NCBI RefSeq assembly: GCF_900115185.1
Contig: NZ_FOVN01000002.1
Span: forward strand, 218,335-282,334
Length of the DNA: 64,000 bases
From: Algorimicrobium echini
GTDB taxonomy: Bacteria; Bacteroidota; Bacteroidia; Flavobacteriales; Flavobacteriaceae
Reading direction: 5' to 3'
Shown here: positions 28,160-36,014 of the stretch, piece after piece
Position numbering within the stretch: position 1 is the first letter of the stretch
Layout of the letters: each line of letters starts with the position of its first letter
Translations under genes and position numbers: made by a program
The notes under the pieces: generated by a model
Told to the model about the DNA's origin: nothing
Database searches by the model: none
Seen by the model: only the letters and a program-made list of their open reading frames with translations

Positions 28160-30942
28160 AGTTTTTCTTTAAGGTATTTACCAGTAATAGATTTTTTATT
28201 TTTAACTAATTCCTCTGGTGTGCCTTCTGCAATAAGGTAACCACCACGTTCACCACCTTCTGGTCCTAAATCAATAATATAGTCAGCACATTTAATCAAT
28301 TCTAAATTATGTTCGATGACCATTATGGAATGGCCTTTTTCAATTAAGGCATAAAAGGATTTTAGTAATTTTTGAATATCATGAAAATGCAAACCTGTAG
28401 TAGGTTCATCAAAAATAAATAAGGCTTGATCGCTTTTACTTCCTTTTCCTAAAAATGTTGCTAATTTTATACGTTGTGCTTCACCACCAGAAAGGGTAGA
28501 GGAGCTTTGACCTAATGTTACATAACCCAGACCAACATCCTGTAACGGTTGTAATTTAATTTGAATTTTTTTCTGTTCGGTTTTTGTGAAAAAATCTATA
28601 GCGTCGTCAATAGTTAGGTTTAATATATCGTCAATGGACTTCCCTTCAAACTGCACTTCTAGTACTTCTTTCTTAAAGCGTTTTCCGTTACAAGTATCAC
28701 AAGTTAAATGCACATCTGCCATGAATTGCATTTCAATAGTCACTTCACCTTCACCTTTACAAGTTTCACAACGCCCACCATCCACATTAAAACTGAAATG
28801 TTTGGCTTGATAGTTACGGATTTTGCTTAATTTCTGACTGGCAAAAAGCGCACGAATATCATCATAAGCCTTGATATAAGTTACTGGATTGGATCGCGAG
28901 GATCTACCTATAGGGTTTTGATCTACAAATTCTATATGTTTAACGTTGCTGAAATTTCCTTTTAACTCCGAAAATTGTCCTGGTTTATCGCCAAAATCGG
29001 TTATTTTTTTTTGCAATGCAGGATAAACAATTCTTTTAATTAAAGTACTCTTACCACTACCAGAAACACCAGTGACAACGGTTAACATACCCAATGGTAA
29101 CGTGACATTAATATTTTTTAAATTGTTTTCTTTGGCACCCAATATTTCAACCGCATATTTAGATGTACGTCTTTTTTTGGGCACTTTTATTTCTAAATTA
29201 CCATTTAAATATTGAGCTGTTAAGGACGAAGATTTTAAAATATCCTGATACGTTCCAGTGGCAACCACGTTACCGCCAAATGTTCCAGCTTCAGGACCAA
29301 TATCAATAATTTCATCTGCAGCTTGCATAATATCTTCATCATGTTCTACAACAATTACGGTATTTCCTAAATCGCGCAAGGCTTTTAAAACACCTATTAA
29401 TCGTTCAGTATCCTTTGGGTGTAAACCAATACTCGGTTCGTCTAAAATGTACATAGAACCAACCAGACTACTTCCTAAACTGGTAGCCAAATTAATACGC
29501 TGACTTTCACCACCAGATAAGGTATTGGATTTTCTGTTTAAGGTTAAATAACTTAAACCCACATTATCAAGAAAACTTAAGCGGTTGTTTATTTCTTTCA
29601 ATAAACGTTCAGCAATATGCGAATCGTGGGTGTTTAAGTTTAGATTTTTAAAGAACTTGGCTAATGTATCCAAAGGCATATCTACCAAATCGGTAATTGT
29701 AGCTTTATTTATTTTCACATAATCAGCTTCTGGACGCAGGCGTTTTCCTTTACAGGTCTTACATTTGGTTTTTCCGCGATACCTAGAAAGCATGACACGA
29801 TTCTGAATTTTATATGCTTTAGATTCCAGTTCGGCAAAAAAGCTATTTAAACCGTCAAAGTATTGATTGCCCTCCCAAACTAATTGCTTTTGGGTGTCTG
29901 ATAGTTCGAAATATGGCTTATGAATTGGAAAATCGAATTTATGTGAGTTATTAACTAATTGATCACGATACCAGCTCATACTATCACCTCGCCATGCAAA
30001 TATGGCGTTTTCGTATATAGATAAACCGGTGTTTGGAATTACTAAATCTTCATCAATACCAATTACATCACCATAACCTTCACAGGTTGGGCAAGCACCA
30101 TACGGGTTATTGAAACTGAATAAATGAACATTTGGCTCTAAAAAATCAATACCATCTAATTCAAATTTATTACTGAAATGTTCCTGCGTATTAGTGGAAA
30201 GTGATTCAACATAACAATTACCTTTTCCTTCAAAAAAAGCCGTTTCAATAGCATCTGCCAGTCGGTTGTAAAAATCTTCTTCGTTTTTTGTAATTACACG
30301 ATCTACAACTAAATAGATGTTTTCCGGTTTTTCTTTTGTATCAAAAGCTTCATCAATCCGTAGAACAGAATCGTTTACTTTAATTCTAGCATAACCTTGC
30401 TGATTTAGTACTTTTAATTTGTCGGCTAATGTTCTATCTTTCTCTAAAATGATAGGAGCGAGGAGGAGGAGCTTTTCACCTTCAGGAAATGTTTTAATAT
30501 GTTTTAATACATCCGTAACGGTATCTTTTTTAACCTCTTTACCAGATTTAGGCGAATAGGTTTTACCAATTCTAGCAAACAGTAATTTTAAATAGTCATA
30601 AATTTCTGTGGTAGTTCCTACTGTAGAGCGTGGATTGGTGGAGTTTACTTTTTGTTCAATGGCAATTGCTGGAGCTATACCTTTAATATAATCGACTTTA
30701 GGTTTATTTAACCTCCCTAAAAACTGACGCGCATAACTAGATAAACTTTCTACGTAACGTCTTTGTCCTTCAGCATATAAAGTATCAAAAGCTAAACTAG
30801 ATTTACCTGAACCTGATAATCCTGTAATCACGACTAATTTATTCCGAGGAATAACGACATCAATATTTTTTAAATTGTGCAATTTAGCACCTTTAATGAT
30901 AATGTTTTCTTTAGGGTTGACTTCGGAAATATTAGTATTCAT
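28156..30942 (-). CDS. uvrA: Excinuclease ABC subunit A
   Basis: UvrA finds bulky DNA damage and loads UvrB in nucleotide excision repair. The 928-residue length is normal for UvrA1. It has two ABC ATPase cores: Walker A GLSGSGKSS near residue 43 and GVSGSGKST near 620, with signatures NTLSGGESQR and STLSGGEAQR. It also has the two zinc modules CPTC...CKTCKGKR and CETCKGEGE...CDTCNGKR. All expected elements are intact. It stands alone here, with no uvrB in the window. Confidence 0.97.
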   Translation of the reverse strand: MNTNISEVNPKENIIIKGAKLHNLKNIDVVIPRNKLVVITGLSGSGKSSLAFDTLYAEGQRRYVESLSSYARQFLGRLNKPKVDYIKGIAPAIAIEQKVNSTNPRSTVGTTTEIYDYLKLLFARIGKTYSPKSGKEVKKDTVTDVLKHIKTFPEGEKLLLLAPIILEKDRTLADKLKVLNQQGYARIKVNDSVLRIDEAFDTKEKPENIYLVVDRVITKNEEDFYNRLADAIETAFFEGKGNCYVESLSTNTQEHFSNKFELDGIDFLEPNVHLFSFNNPYGACPTCEGYGDVIGIDEDLVIPNTGLSIYENAIFAWRGDSMSWYRDQLVNNSHKFDFPIHKPYFELSDTQKQLVWEGNQYFDGLNSFFAELESKAYKIQNRVMLSRYRGKTKCKTCKGKRLRPEADYVKINKATITDLVDMPLDTLAKFFKNLNLNTHDSHIAERLLKEINNRLSFLDNVGLSYLTLNRKSNTLSGGESQRINLATSLGSSLVGSMYILDEPSIGLHPKDTERLIGVLKALRDLGNTVIVVEHDEDIMQAADEIIDIGPEAGTFGGNVVATGTYQDILKSSSLTAQYLNGNLEIKVPKKRRTSKYAVEILGAKENNLKNINVTLPLGMLTVVTGVSGSGKSTLIKRIVYPALQKKITDFGDKPGQFSELKGNFSNVKHIEFVDQNPIGRSSRSNPVTYIKAYDDIRALFASQKLSKIRNYQAKHFSFNVDGGRCETCKGEGEVTIEMQFMADVHLTCDTCNGKRFKKEVLEVQFEGKSIDDILNLTIDDAIDFFTKTEQKKIQIKLQPLQDVGLGYVTLGQSSSTLSGGEAQRIKLATFLGKGSKSDQALFIFDEPTTGLHFHDIQKLLKSFYALIEKGHSIMVIEHNLELIKCADYIIDLGPEGGERGGYLIAEGTPEELVKNKKSITGKYLKEKL

Positions 30943-30966
30943 AAGCTATTAGCAGAATTAATTGTG

Positions 30967-30974
30967 CAAAGATA
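30967..30974 (-). promoter_or_regulatory. -7 promoter element of uvrA
   Basis: TATCTTTG on the minus strand matches TAnnTTTG and lies 25 bases upstream of the uvrA ATG. No LexA-like palindrome was seen in the intergenic region. Confidence 0.55.
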
Positions 30975-31040
30975 CTACAAGAAAATACCATTAAAAAATA
31001 GAATGTATTACAAATTATTTTTGTAAAAAATGAAAATAAG

Positions 31041-31073
31041 TTTGTTTTTTTAAAAGGATTGTTGTTATATTTG
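31041..31073 (+). promoter_or_regulatory. Bacteroidota-type promoter of the ECF sigma factor gene
   Basis: TTTG at 31041-31044 and TATATTTG at 31066-31073 are 21 bases apart, a full housekeeping-type match. The leader to the ATG is about 100 bases and includes a small ACCAGA/TCTGGT hairpin at 31148-31164. Confidence 0.75.
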
Positions 31074-31173
31074 GCTTCTATAAACCTAAAAATCACAAGA
31101 GTAGCCTATACGTTTAACATTACTTTATAACATCTTTTAACCCCAAAACCAGACTTATTCTGGTATTAAAGTA

Positions 31174-31764
31174 ATGATTATGCAAAACAATCTTATCACG
31201 GATGCTACCTTGGTAACCAATTACATACAAGGCAACGAGCAAGCTATTGAAATATTAATCAACAGGCACAAGCAGCGTATATTTAGTTTTATTTATTCTA
31301 AAGTTTACGATCGGGATATTGCCGATGATATCTTTCAAGACACCTTTATCAAAGTTATTAAAACTTTAAAAATGGGTAAATACAATGAAGAAGGGAAATT
31401 TTTACCTTGGGTTATGCGTATTTCTCATAACTTGGTAATCGATCATTTCCGAAAAAGTAATCGCATGCCTAAATTTAGTAATACAGGCGATTTCAATATT
31501 TTTTCTGTTTTAAGTGATAGTACATTAGATGCCGAGAAAAGTTTAATTAAAGATCAGGTAGAACATGATGTTCGTAGGGTAATTGAAGAGTTGCCTGAAG
31601 ACCAAAAAGAGGTGTTAATGATGCGTATGTATAACGATATGAGTTTTAAAGAAATATCAGAAAAGACAGGTGTTAGTATCAATACTGCTCTAGGTAGAAT
31701 GCGTTATGCATTAATCAATATGCGAAAAATAATAGATAAACATAATATAGTTTTAACTAATTGA
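31174..31764 (+). CDS. ECF-type RNA polymerase sigma factor
   Basis: The 196-residue protein has sigma region 2 (about 25-95: RHKQRIFSFIYSKV, DDIFQDTFIKV, FLPWVMRISHNLVIDHFRK) and region 4 (about 135-190: IEELPEDQKEVLMMRMYNDMSFKEIS, with the helix-turn-helix SINTALGRMRYA). It would direct RNA polymerase to an unknown stress regulon. No anti-sigma factor follows, only a short conserved-looking frame 19 bases later. A second ATG (MQNN) two codons downstream is possible. Confidence 0.92.
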   Translation: MIMQNNLITDATLVTNYIQGNEQAIEILINRHKQRIFSFIYSKVYDRDIADDIFQDTFIKVIKTLKMGKYNEEGKFLPWVMRISHNLVIDHFRKSNRMPKFSNTGDFNIFSVLSDSTLDAEKSLIKDQVEHDVRRVIEELPEDQKEVLMMRMYNDMSFKEISEKTGVSINTALGRMRYALINMRKIIDKHNIVLTN

Positions 31765-31783
31765 TACAATATATTTTAACTTG

Positions 31784-31969
31784 ATGCGTTTAGTAGAGTA
31801 TAAACCAAAAAAAATGAATTTAATGGCCAAACTTTACTCTCAAAAAAAAACCCAAAATCACGTTAATTTAAACCCAAAAGAAGAAACTGTAAAATTTCTT
31901 CTTGATTATTCGAAGGCTTTAAGTGTTATAAATTGTAATAAGATGAAGTTTGAAGCGCTTCTCAACTAA
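31784..31969 (+). CDS. Small protein downstream of the ECF sigma factor
   Basis: The 61-residue frame starts at ATG 31784; a TTG directly before it is also possible. It has a basic N-terminal half (KPKKMNLMAKLYSQKK) and a C-terminal segment (ETVKFLLDYSKALSVINCNKMKFEALLN in two halves around Cys). It lies 19 bases after the sigma gene and ends at a strong terminator, so it is the last part of that transcript. It has no transmembrane helix and does not look like a classical anti-sigma factor. Function unknown. Confidence 0.62.
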   Translation: MRLVEYKPKKMNLMAKLYSQKKTQNHVNLNPKEETVKFLLDYSKALSVINCNKMKFEALLN

Positions 31970-31975
31970 ACTTTG

Positions 31976-32009
31976 AAAAAGTCCTGATTAGTCTCAGGAC
32001 TTTTTTTTT
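31976..32009 (+). terminator. Terminator of the sigma factor transcript
   Basis: A 12-bp stem (AAAAAGTCCTGA with TCAGGACTTTTT) closes a 6-base loop, with nine T's. Confidence 0.93.
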
Positions 32010-32105
32010 ACATTCCTGCCAAAGTAAGAATCTTTGTTTTTTATAAATTGAGATTTCAGATTTCACATTCCGTTCGCAACTACATCAAACATTTTTGTTT
32101 AATAA

Positions 32106-32762
32106 TCATTTCTTCTTTGCCCAATAATCATTCAATACCGTTTTTCTGCCAATAGTTTTAGTAATAATATCTTTGTCTAAATCCCAACCACGAGCAGGTG
32201 AATAGTCTCTTCCATACCAAATTATCTGTAAATGCAAATCATTCCAGAGCTCTTTTGGAAATAAGCGTTTGGCATCTTTTTCGGTTTGTACCACGTTTTT
32301 ACCATTGGTAAAACCCCAACGGTACATTAGTCTATGAATATGCGTATCTACTGGAAAAGCAGGAATTCCAAACGCTTGCGATAACACTACAGCAGCCGTT
32401 TTATGGCCAACAGCAGGAAGCTCTTCAAGTTCTTTGTAGGTCTTTGGCACTTTGCCATGGTGTTTATCAATTAATATATGCGATAAACCATGAATGCCTT
32501 TACTTTTCATAGGCGACAAGCCAACAGGCTTGATAATTTCTCGGATTTCCTCAATAGACAATTTTATCATATCATACGGATTATCGGCTTTCGCAAAAAG
32601 GAGTGGTGTAATTTTGTTAACCCGAACATCGGTACTTTGAGCCGACATTAAAACGGCAATCAGCAAGGTATATGGATCTTTATGATCTAAAGGCACTGGA
32701 ATAGTTGGATACAGTTCCTTTAACGTTTTTATAACGAAATCTACCTTTTCTTGCTTGGTCAT
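32106..32762 (-). CDS. nth: Endonuclease III homologue lacking the iron-sulfur cysteines
   Basis: This 218-residue base-excision-repair glycosylase/AP lyase removes oxidised pyrimidines. The helix-hairpin-helix ELPAVGHKTAAVV carries the catalytic Lys121, and FPVDTHIHRL carries Asp139; both key residues are present. The C-terminal loop that holds a [4Fe-4S] cluster in E. coli Nth (C-x6-C-x2-C-x5-C) is here YGRDYSPARGWDLDKDI, and the whole protein contains no cysteine. It is thus a cluster-less form, with the usual length and an otherwise intact fold. Its promoter region is shared with the divergent bcp gene, 41 bases apart. Confidence 0.93.
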   Translation of the reverse strand: MTKQEKVDFVIKTLKELYPTIPVPLDHKDPYTLLIAVLMSAQSTDVRVNKITPLLFAKADNPYDMIKLSIEEIREIIKPVGLSPMKSKGIHGLSHILIDKHHGKVPKTYKELEELPAVGHKTAAVVLSQAFGIPAFPVDTHIHRLMYRWGFTNGKNVVQTEKDAKRLFPKELWNDLHLQIIWYGRDYSPARGWDLDKDIITKTIGRKTVLNDYWAKKK

Positions 32763-32793
32763 AAGTTGTATTTTTACAGAAATTGATTTTAAA

Positions 32794-32801
32794 CAAAGAT
32801 A
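32794..32801 (-). promoter_or_regulatory. -7 promoter element of nth
   Basis: TATCTTTG on the minus strand lies 31 bases upstream of the nth ATG, within the short nth-bcp divergent gap. Its right end touches the bcp start. Confidence 0.5.
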
Positions 32802-32803
32802 CT

Positions 32804-33256
32804 ATGACAAATTTAAAACCCGGAGATAAAGCACCAGATTTTACAGCAAAAGACCAAGATGGAAATAGCATTTCTTTAAGTGATTATAAAGGCAAAAAAC
32901 TTGTATTATTTTTCTATCCAAAAGCCAGCACACCAGGCTGTACAGCGGAAGCTTGTAACTTAAGTGATAATTATAACCGTTTTCAAAAAGCAGGTTATGA
33001 TATTTTGGGTGTGAGTGCCGATAGCGAAAAAAGGCAAAGTAATTTTAAAAATAAATACGATTTTCCCTATCCCTTATTAGCCGATGAAGATAAAGCCGTT
33101 ATTGAAGCCTTTGGCGTTTGGGGACCCAAGAAATTTATGGGTAAGGAGTATGACGGTATTCATAGAACCACCTTTGTTATTGATGAAAAAGGACTAATTA
33201 AAGATGTTATTACCAAGGTAAAAACCAAAGCACACACGGATCAGATTTTGGACTAA
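32804..33256 (+). CDS. bcp: Thioredoxin-dependent peroxiredoxin (BCP type)
   Basis: The 150-residue cytoplasmic peroxidase reduces hydrogen and alkyl peroxides. The N-terminus LKPGDKAPDF is typical. The peroxidatic Cys46 and the resolving Cys51 are five residues apart in PGCTAEACNLSDN, the atypical 2-Cys BCP arrangement. I chose ATG 32804 because the longer frame would add a polar, non-conserved leader. It is followed by a strong terminator of a kind repeated several times over the next 3 kb. Confidence 0.93.
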   Translation: MTNLKPGDKAPDFTAKDQDGNSISLSDYKGKKLVLFFYPKASTPGCTAEACNLSDNYNRFQKAGYDILGVSADSEKRQSNFKNKYDFPYPLLADEDKAVIEAFGVWGPKKFMGKEYDGIHRTTFVIDEKGLIKDVITKVKTKAHTDQILD

Positions 33257-33262
33257 AAAATT

Positions 33263-33297
33263 AAAAAGCGACCCATTAGGGTCGCTTTTTTTTTTTA
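33263..33297. terminator. Terminator, GCGACC/GGTCGC family copy 1
   Basis: A 12-bp stem (AAAAAGCGACCC with GGGTCGCTTTTT) closes an ATTA loop, with ten or more T's on the plus side and A's on the other. It ends bcp, and it can also end the converging minus-strand membrane protein gene at 33448. It is the left-hand boundary of the cassette region. Confidence 0.93.
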
Positions 33298-33447
33298 CGC
33301 CTAGCATTTAAATATTATCGCGTTTAGTTTTTCTATTAAATATCGTACAGTATTCCAAAACAAAAAATCAGCACACATTTCAATTTAAACAGTCTGGAAT
33401 TGGAGTTATATAAGACAGAAACCACTAAAATTCTTGCTATTATAACA

Positions 33448-33819
33448 TTAACTTTTTTCATGGTTTTGTTTCATTTTCTGATAAAAGAATAGTTGTACAT
33501 GTACCAATATAATTGCAGGAATTGCCAATATTTTATATCTAATAAAATACTCAAAATCATAAATATATAAAAACAAAAGGTATACCAAAAAGCATAATTC
33601 GGTTAAATACAAATAATATTTTAAGCGCTTTTTGTTAGCAAACGAATGGAACGCAAGTCTATTAAAAATAACAAAAATGAAAAACATACCCGTATACAAG
33701 TTAATGTTATTTTGATAGTCTAATAAAAATGCTCCAATATAAATACCGATACCTATAATGTAAAGCAAGTATATAAATATCAATATAAGTTTATCCGGTA
33801 AAGCATAGCTTTTATTCAT
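33448..33819 (-). CDS. Small four-helix membrane protein of cassette A
   Basis: The 123-residue protein has four predicted transmembrane segments (about 10-32, 43-56, 68-87 and 93-112) and a basic C-terminus (KMKQNHEKS). No recognised family. It lies 167 bases after the Cys-rich lipoprotein gene on the same strand. The size, topology and position resemble bacteriocin immunity proteins, and a second lipoprotein plus membrane-protein pair follows the same order upstream. Immunity or self-protection is therefore a hypothesis only. Composition is very AT-rich. Confidence 0.7.
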   Translation of the reverse strand: MNKSYALPDKLILIFIYLLYIIGIGIYIGAFLLDYQNNINLYTGMFFIFVIFNRLAFHSFANKKRLKYYLYLTELCFLVYLLFLYIYDFEYFIRYKILAIPAIILVHVQLFFYQKMKQNHEKS

Positions 33820-33930
33820 GGTTTAATTTATTTAGAATTGTTTAGTTAACTTTTTTCGTTAAGGATTCGCCCAACAACTTAAAAATAATTTATAGGCTTA
33901 ATTTAACATTTTTTATTAAATATGTATGTT

Positions 33931-33967
33931 AAAAAAAGAAAGCAACCTGTTTAGGATCGCTTTTAAT
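33931..33967 (-). terminator. Degenerate terminator, GCGACC/GGTCGC family copy 2
   Basis: AAAGCAACCT...TAGGATCGCTTTT is an imperfect version of the neighbouring hairpins, with two mismatches in the stem. It lies 20 bases after the stop of the cassette A lipoprotein, and might only partly stop transcription into the membrane protein gene. Confidence 0.55.
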
Positions 33968-33986
33968 TTTTTGATATAAATTTTGA

Positions 33987-34682
33987 TTAGGGATTTGTAA
34001 GCGGACATGGCACACATTTGATAACACATGGTCCATTAGACTCTAAACAATAACCATCTCTATTTACACAATTTGCTGCAACAAGTGCATTTTGTTGAGC
34101 ACACAAATCTTGATTCCCTTCATTAGAATCACTAACTACTGTTCCAGCTACAATTATTAATAAAACAACACAAGGAGGACAGGCTTTTAGATTTAATTGA
34201 TCTTTTATAGATTCATTATCCAAAGAAATAGTAGAATCTAATGAATTGAAAAAATCATTTTTATTTATTTTTTCAGAAACTTTAACTGTTTTATTTTTAA
34301 AAAAGGTATCATTTCTATATTCATCAAAAGTAATAATGGTATCATTAAAAATCATATTTCTTATATCCATATTAAAATCTGAACCATAAGAAGCGGATAA
34401 ACTATTGGTATTAATATTTTTAACTAGATCCATAGTTTGATCATAATTAAAAATATAACCTGAACTACCATATGATGTTGTTAAAACAATTTCAAGATTT
34501 TTTTTATCATAATAGAAGTCATATTTTTTATCATCAATTTCTACATATAAGTGGTTCGTTGCAACTCTATTTGCGGTATTTTCATGGTGGGCTTTCGCTT
34601 TTTCAATAGTTGCTGTGTTTTTTTCATTTTCAGAGCAATTATAGAAAACAAAAAAGACTAATAAGACTAATAATTTTTTCAT
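33987..34682 (-). CDS. Lipoprotein with Cys-rich hydrophobic C-terminus (cassette A)
   Basis: The 231-residue protein has a short signal sequence and a candidate lipidated Cys16 (FYNC). A polar beta-rich middle follows (about 40-165). The final 64 residues are different in kind: KACPPCVVLLIIVAGTVV, then a segment with Cys at 194, 205, 212, 219, 223 and 226. Eight cysteines lie there in all, with a membrane-active-looking hydrophobic stretch. No family is recognised. The general layout is shared with the lipoprotein at 35346, although the sequences differ. The gene starts directly beside repeat copy A. A secreted effector or bacteriocin-like role is inference. Confidence 0.7.
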   Translation of the reverse strand: MKKLLVLLVFFVFYNCSENEKNTATIEKAKAHHENTANRVATNHLYVEIDDKKYDFYYDKKNLEIVLTTSYGSSGYIFNYDQTMDLVKNINTNSLSASYGSDFNMDIRNMIFNDTIITFDEYRNDTFFKNKTVKVSEKINKNDFFNSLDSTISLDNESIKDQLNLKACPPCVVLLIIVAGTVVSDSNEGNQDLCAQQNALVAANCVNRDGYCLESNGPCVIKCVPCPLTNP

Positions 34683-35045
34683 AATAATAAGAATTTGTTT
34701 TTTAGCCAGATTTTTAGGAGGCTAAAAATAGTTAAACAAAATTAACAGTCATTTTTAATGTAAATATCAAATACTAACAGTCTATATTTGATATAACCTA
34801 ATTAAAAAAAAGGCATTTGGACAAGCTTTTTTTGAGAAATATATGCCGTTCATCGAAAAGTTAAAAAACCGTTACGGTTTTTCCGTAAAATGCACCAGTT
34901 TGAGTGCTTTAACAAAACGCGTCTTTTTTAGTTTTGGAAAGTTTTGGTCAAGTTAGTTATATTTAATTAAAATTATTTTTTAAAAAATTTGAAGAATTAA
35001 ATTTTGGATTAAAAATTAAAAAGCGACCCAATGTGGTCGCTTTTT
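34680..35045. repeat. Long direct repeat, copy A (leader, promoter and terminator block)
   Basis: About 366 bp closely matches 36012-36391 in the same orientation, running from the start codon of the cassette A lipoprotein to the GCGACC terminator. It fills the whole 381-base gene-free stretch at 34683-35063. On the minus strand it holds a -7-like TAATTTTG (34737-34744), a leader hairpin TTTTTAGCC/GGCTAAAAA (34699-34728), and an AAAAACCG-TTA-CGGTTTTT mini-hairpin (about 34864-34882). A plus-strand 37-codon frame (34843-34956) exists in both copies, but their base differences there change the encoded residue, so it does not look protein-coding. Confidence 0.93.
35018..35045 (-). terminator. 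Terminator, GCGACC/GGTCGC family copy 3
   Basis: An 11-bp stem (AAAAAGCGACC with GGTCGCTTTTT) closes a 6-base loop and lies about 18 bases past the stop of the cassette B membrane protein gene. Confidence 0.88.
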
Positions 35046-35063
35046 ACTCCAACCAAATATAGT

Positions 35064-35327
35064 CTAAGGCAAATACATAAAATACAATATAACACTTGCC
35101 ACAATAGCAATTCCTAATACTGCTATTCTTTGAGCTGAAATCTTATTTACCTTATTCTTATATAAAAGAAATAAAGAAATAAATGCTATTGCATTGAACA
35201 AAATCAATACATATATATCTTGTTCTGACGTAAAGATATCCAGTTGTTTAGTTAAGATATAACCCAAAATCACTAATATAATTGGAATAAATCTTAAAAC
35301 TTTTATTGAAAATATTTTCTCTTTCAT
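35064..35327 (-). CDS. Small three-helix membrane protein of cassette B
   Basis: The 87-residue protein has three hydrophobic segments (about 10-27, 37-55 and 67-85) separated by short charged loops (KNKVNKISAQR). It has no recognised family and no clear sequence match to the cassette A membrane protein. It starts 18 bases after the lipoprotein stop on the same strand, so the two are surely co-transcribed and are followed by a strong terminator. Size and position resemble immunity proteins of membrane-active toxins; the role is not shown. Confidence 0.72.
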   Translation of the reverse strand: MKEKIFSIKVLRFIPIILVILGYILTKQLDIFTSEQDIYVLILFNAIAFISLFLLYKNKVNKISAQRIAVLGIAIVASVILYFMYLP

Positions 35328-35345
35328 ATTTTATAGTTTTACTAA

Positions 35346-36014
35346 TTATATACAATCTTCTAAATCATATCTACATTGATTATTTGCTGATATCTGTAAA
35401 GCTGTAACTGTGGAATGGCATATAATACCTAATACCACAGTTGTGTCTAAAGCTGCGCAAGCAAAATGTTCAAGAACGGCCATCGCTAAAGCGCCAGCTA
35501 TACAATTGTTATATCGCTCTAAACAAGTCGAGCCGATGGACCCTCCTCCAGGTACAGAAACATATGTGTGATGTTTGTTGTAAACGTCTGTGGTAGCTTG
35601 TTCTAATATAGGGATATTATTGGGGTTGGACAAATCGTATTTTTTATCTAATTTATCGATCCGTTCATTCTGCACTTCGTAATATGTTTCCATATCATTA
35701 AAGTCAATATAGCCCAATAATTCTGCTAAATCTTTTAAATCTTGATTGGTTAATGTATTTTGATCTTTCTGTAAAATTAGATTTAGTGAATTCAAGTCTA
35801 CTTGTTTGTCTGCTTGTGATACAACGTTATCAATATAGTTAATAAATATTGTGTCATTAACTATTGTGTTTTTTTCTAATTTTGAGTGAGTTAAATCTAC
35901 ATTTTGATTTTGTTGGTTATTTTCAACATCTTCACTTAAATCATTGGAACAATTAAGTGATAACACGGAAATACTTAATAAAATTATAAACTTGCAGTAT
36001 TTGTTAATTTTCAT
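35346..36014 (-). CDS. Lipoprotein with Cys-rich hydrophobic C-terminus (cassette B)
   Basis: The 222-residue protein has a signal sequence and a candidate lipidated Cys22 (LSLNC). A polar Asn/Gln/Asp-rich linker and a helical middle follow. A glycine hinge VPGGGSIGST (about 154-163) leads to a 60-residue end with Cys at 164, 171, 186, 199, 214 and 221 around two hydrophobic helices (CIAGALAMAVLEHFACAAL; TTVVLGIICHSTVTALQI). The even spacing suggests disulfide-bonded hairpins, as in small helical membrane-active peptides. No family is recognised. It shares its whole upstream block with cassette A. Confidence 0.72.
   Translation of the reverse strand: MKINKYCKFIILLSISVLSLNCSNDLSEDVENNQQNQNVDLTHSKLEKNTIVNDTIFINYIDNVVSQADKQVDLNSLNLILQKDQNTLTNQDLKDLAELLGYIDFNDMETYYEVQNERIDKLDKKYDLSNPNNIPILEQATTDVYNKHHTYVSVPGGGSIGSTCLERYNNCIAGALAMAVLEHFACAALDTTVVLGIICHSTVTALQISANNQCRYDLEDCI

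Noticed and set aside
30943-31173. An SOS (LexA) box in the uvrA upstream region
   Set aside because: No palindrome fitting a LexA-type operator was seen, only the ordinary -7 element; Bacteroidota operators are also variable, so no claim is made.
33400-33492. A 30-codon plus-strand frame from TTG (LELYKTETTKILAII...) encoding a single hydrophobic helix
   Set aside because: It has no ATG and no promoter match, and it overlaps the end of the minus-strand membrane protein gene. Chance hydrophobic frames are common in AT-rich antisense sequence.
34843-34956. 37-codon plus-strand frame in repeat copy A (and its counterpart in copy B) as a small gene
   Set aside because: All base differences between the two copies that I found in the frame change the residue, and the start codon is not kept as ATG, so protein-level selection is not supported.
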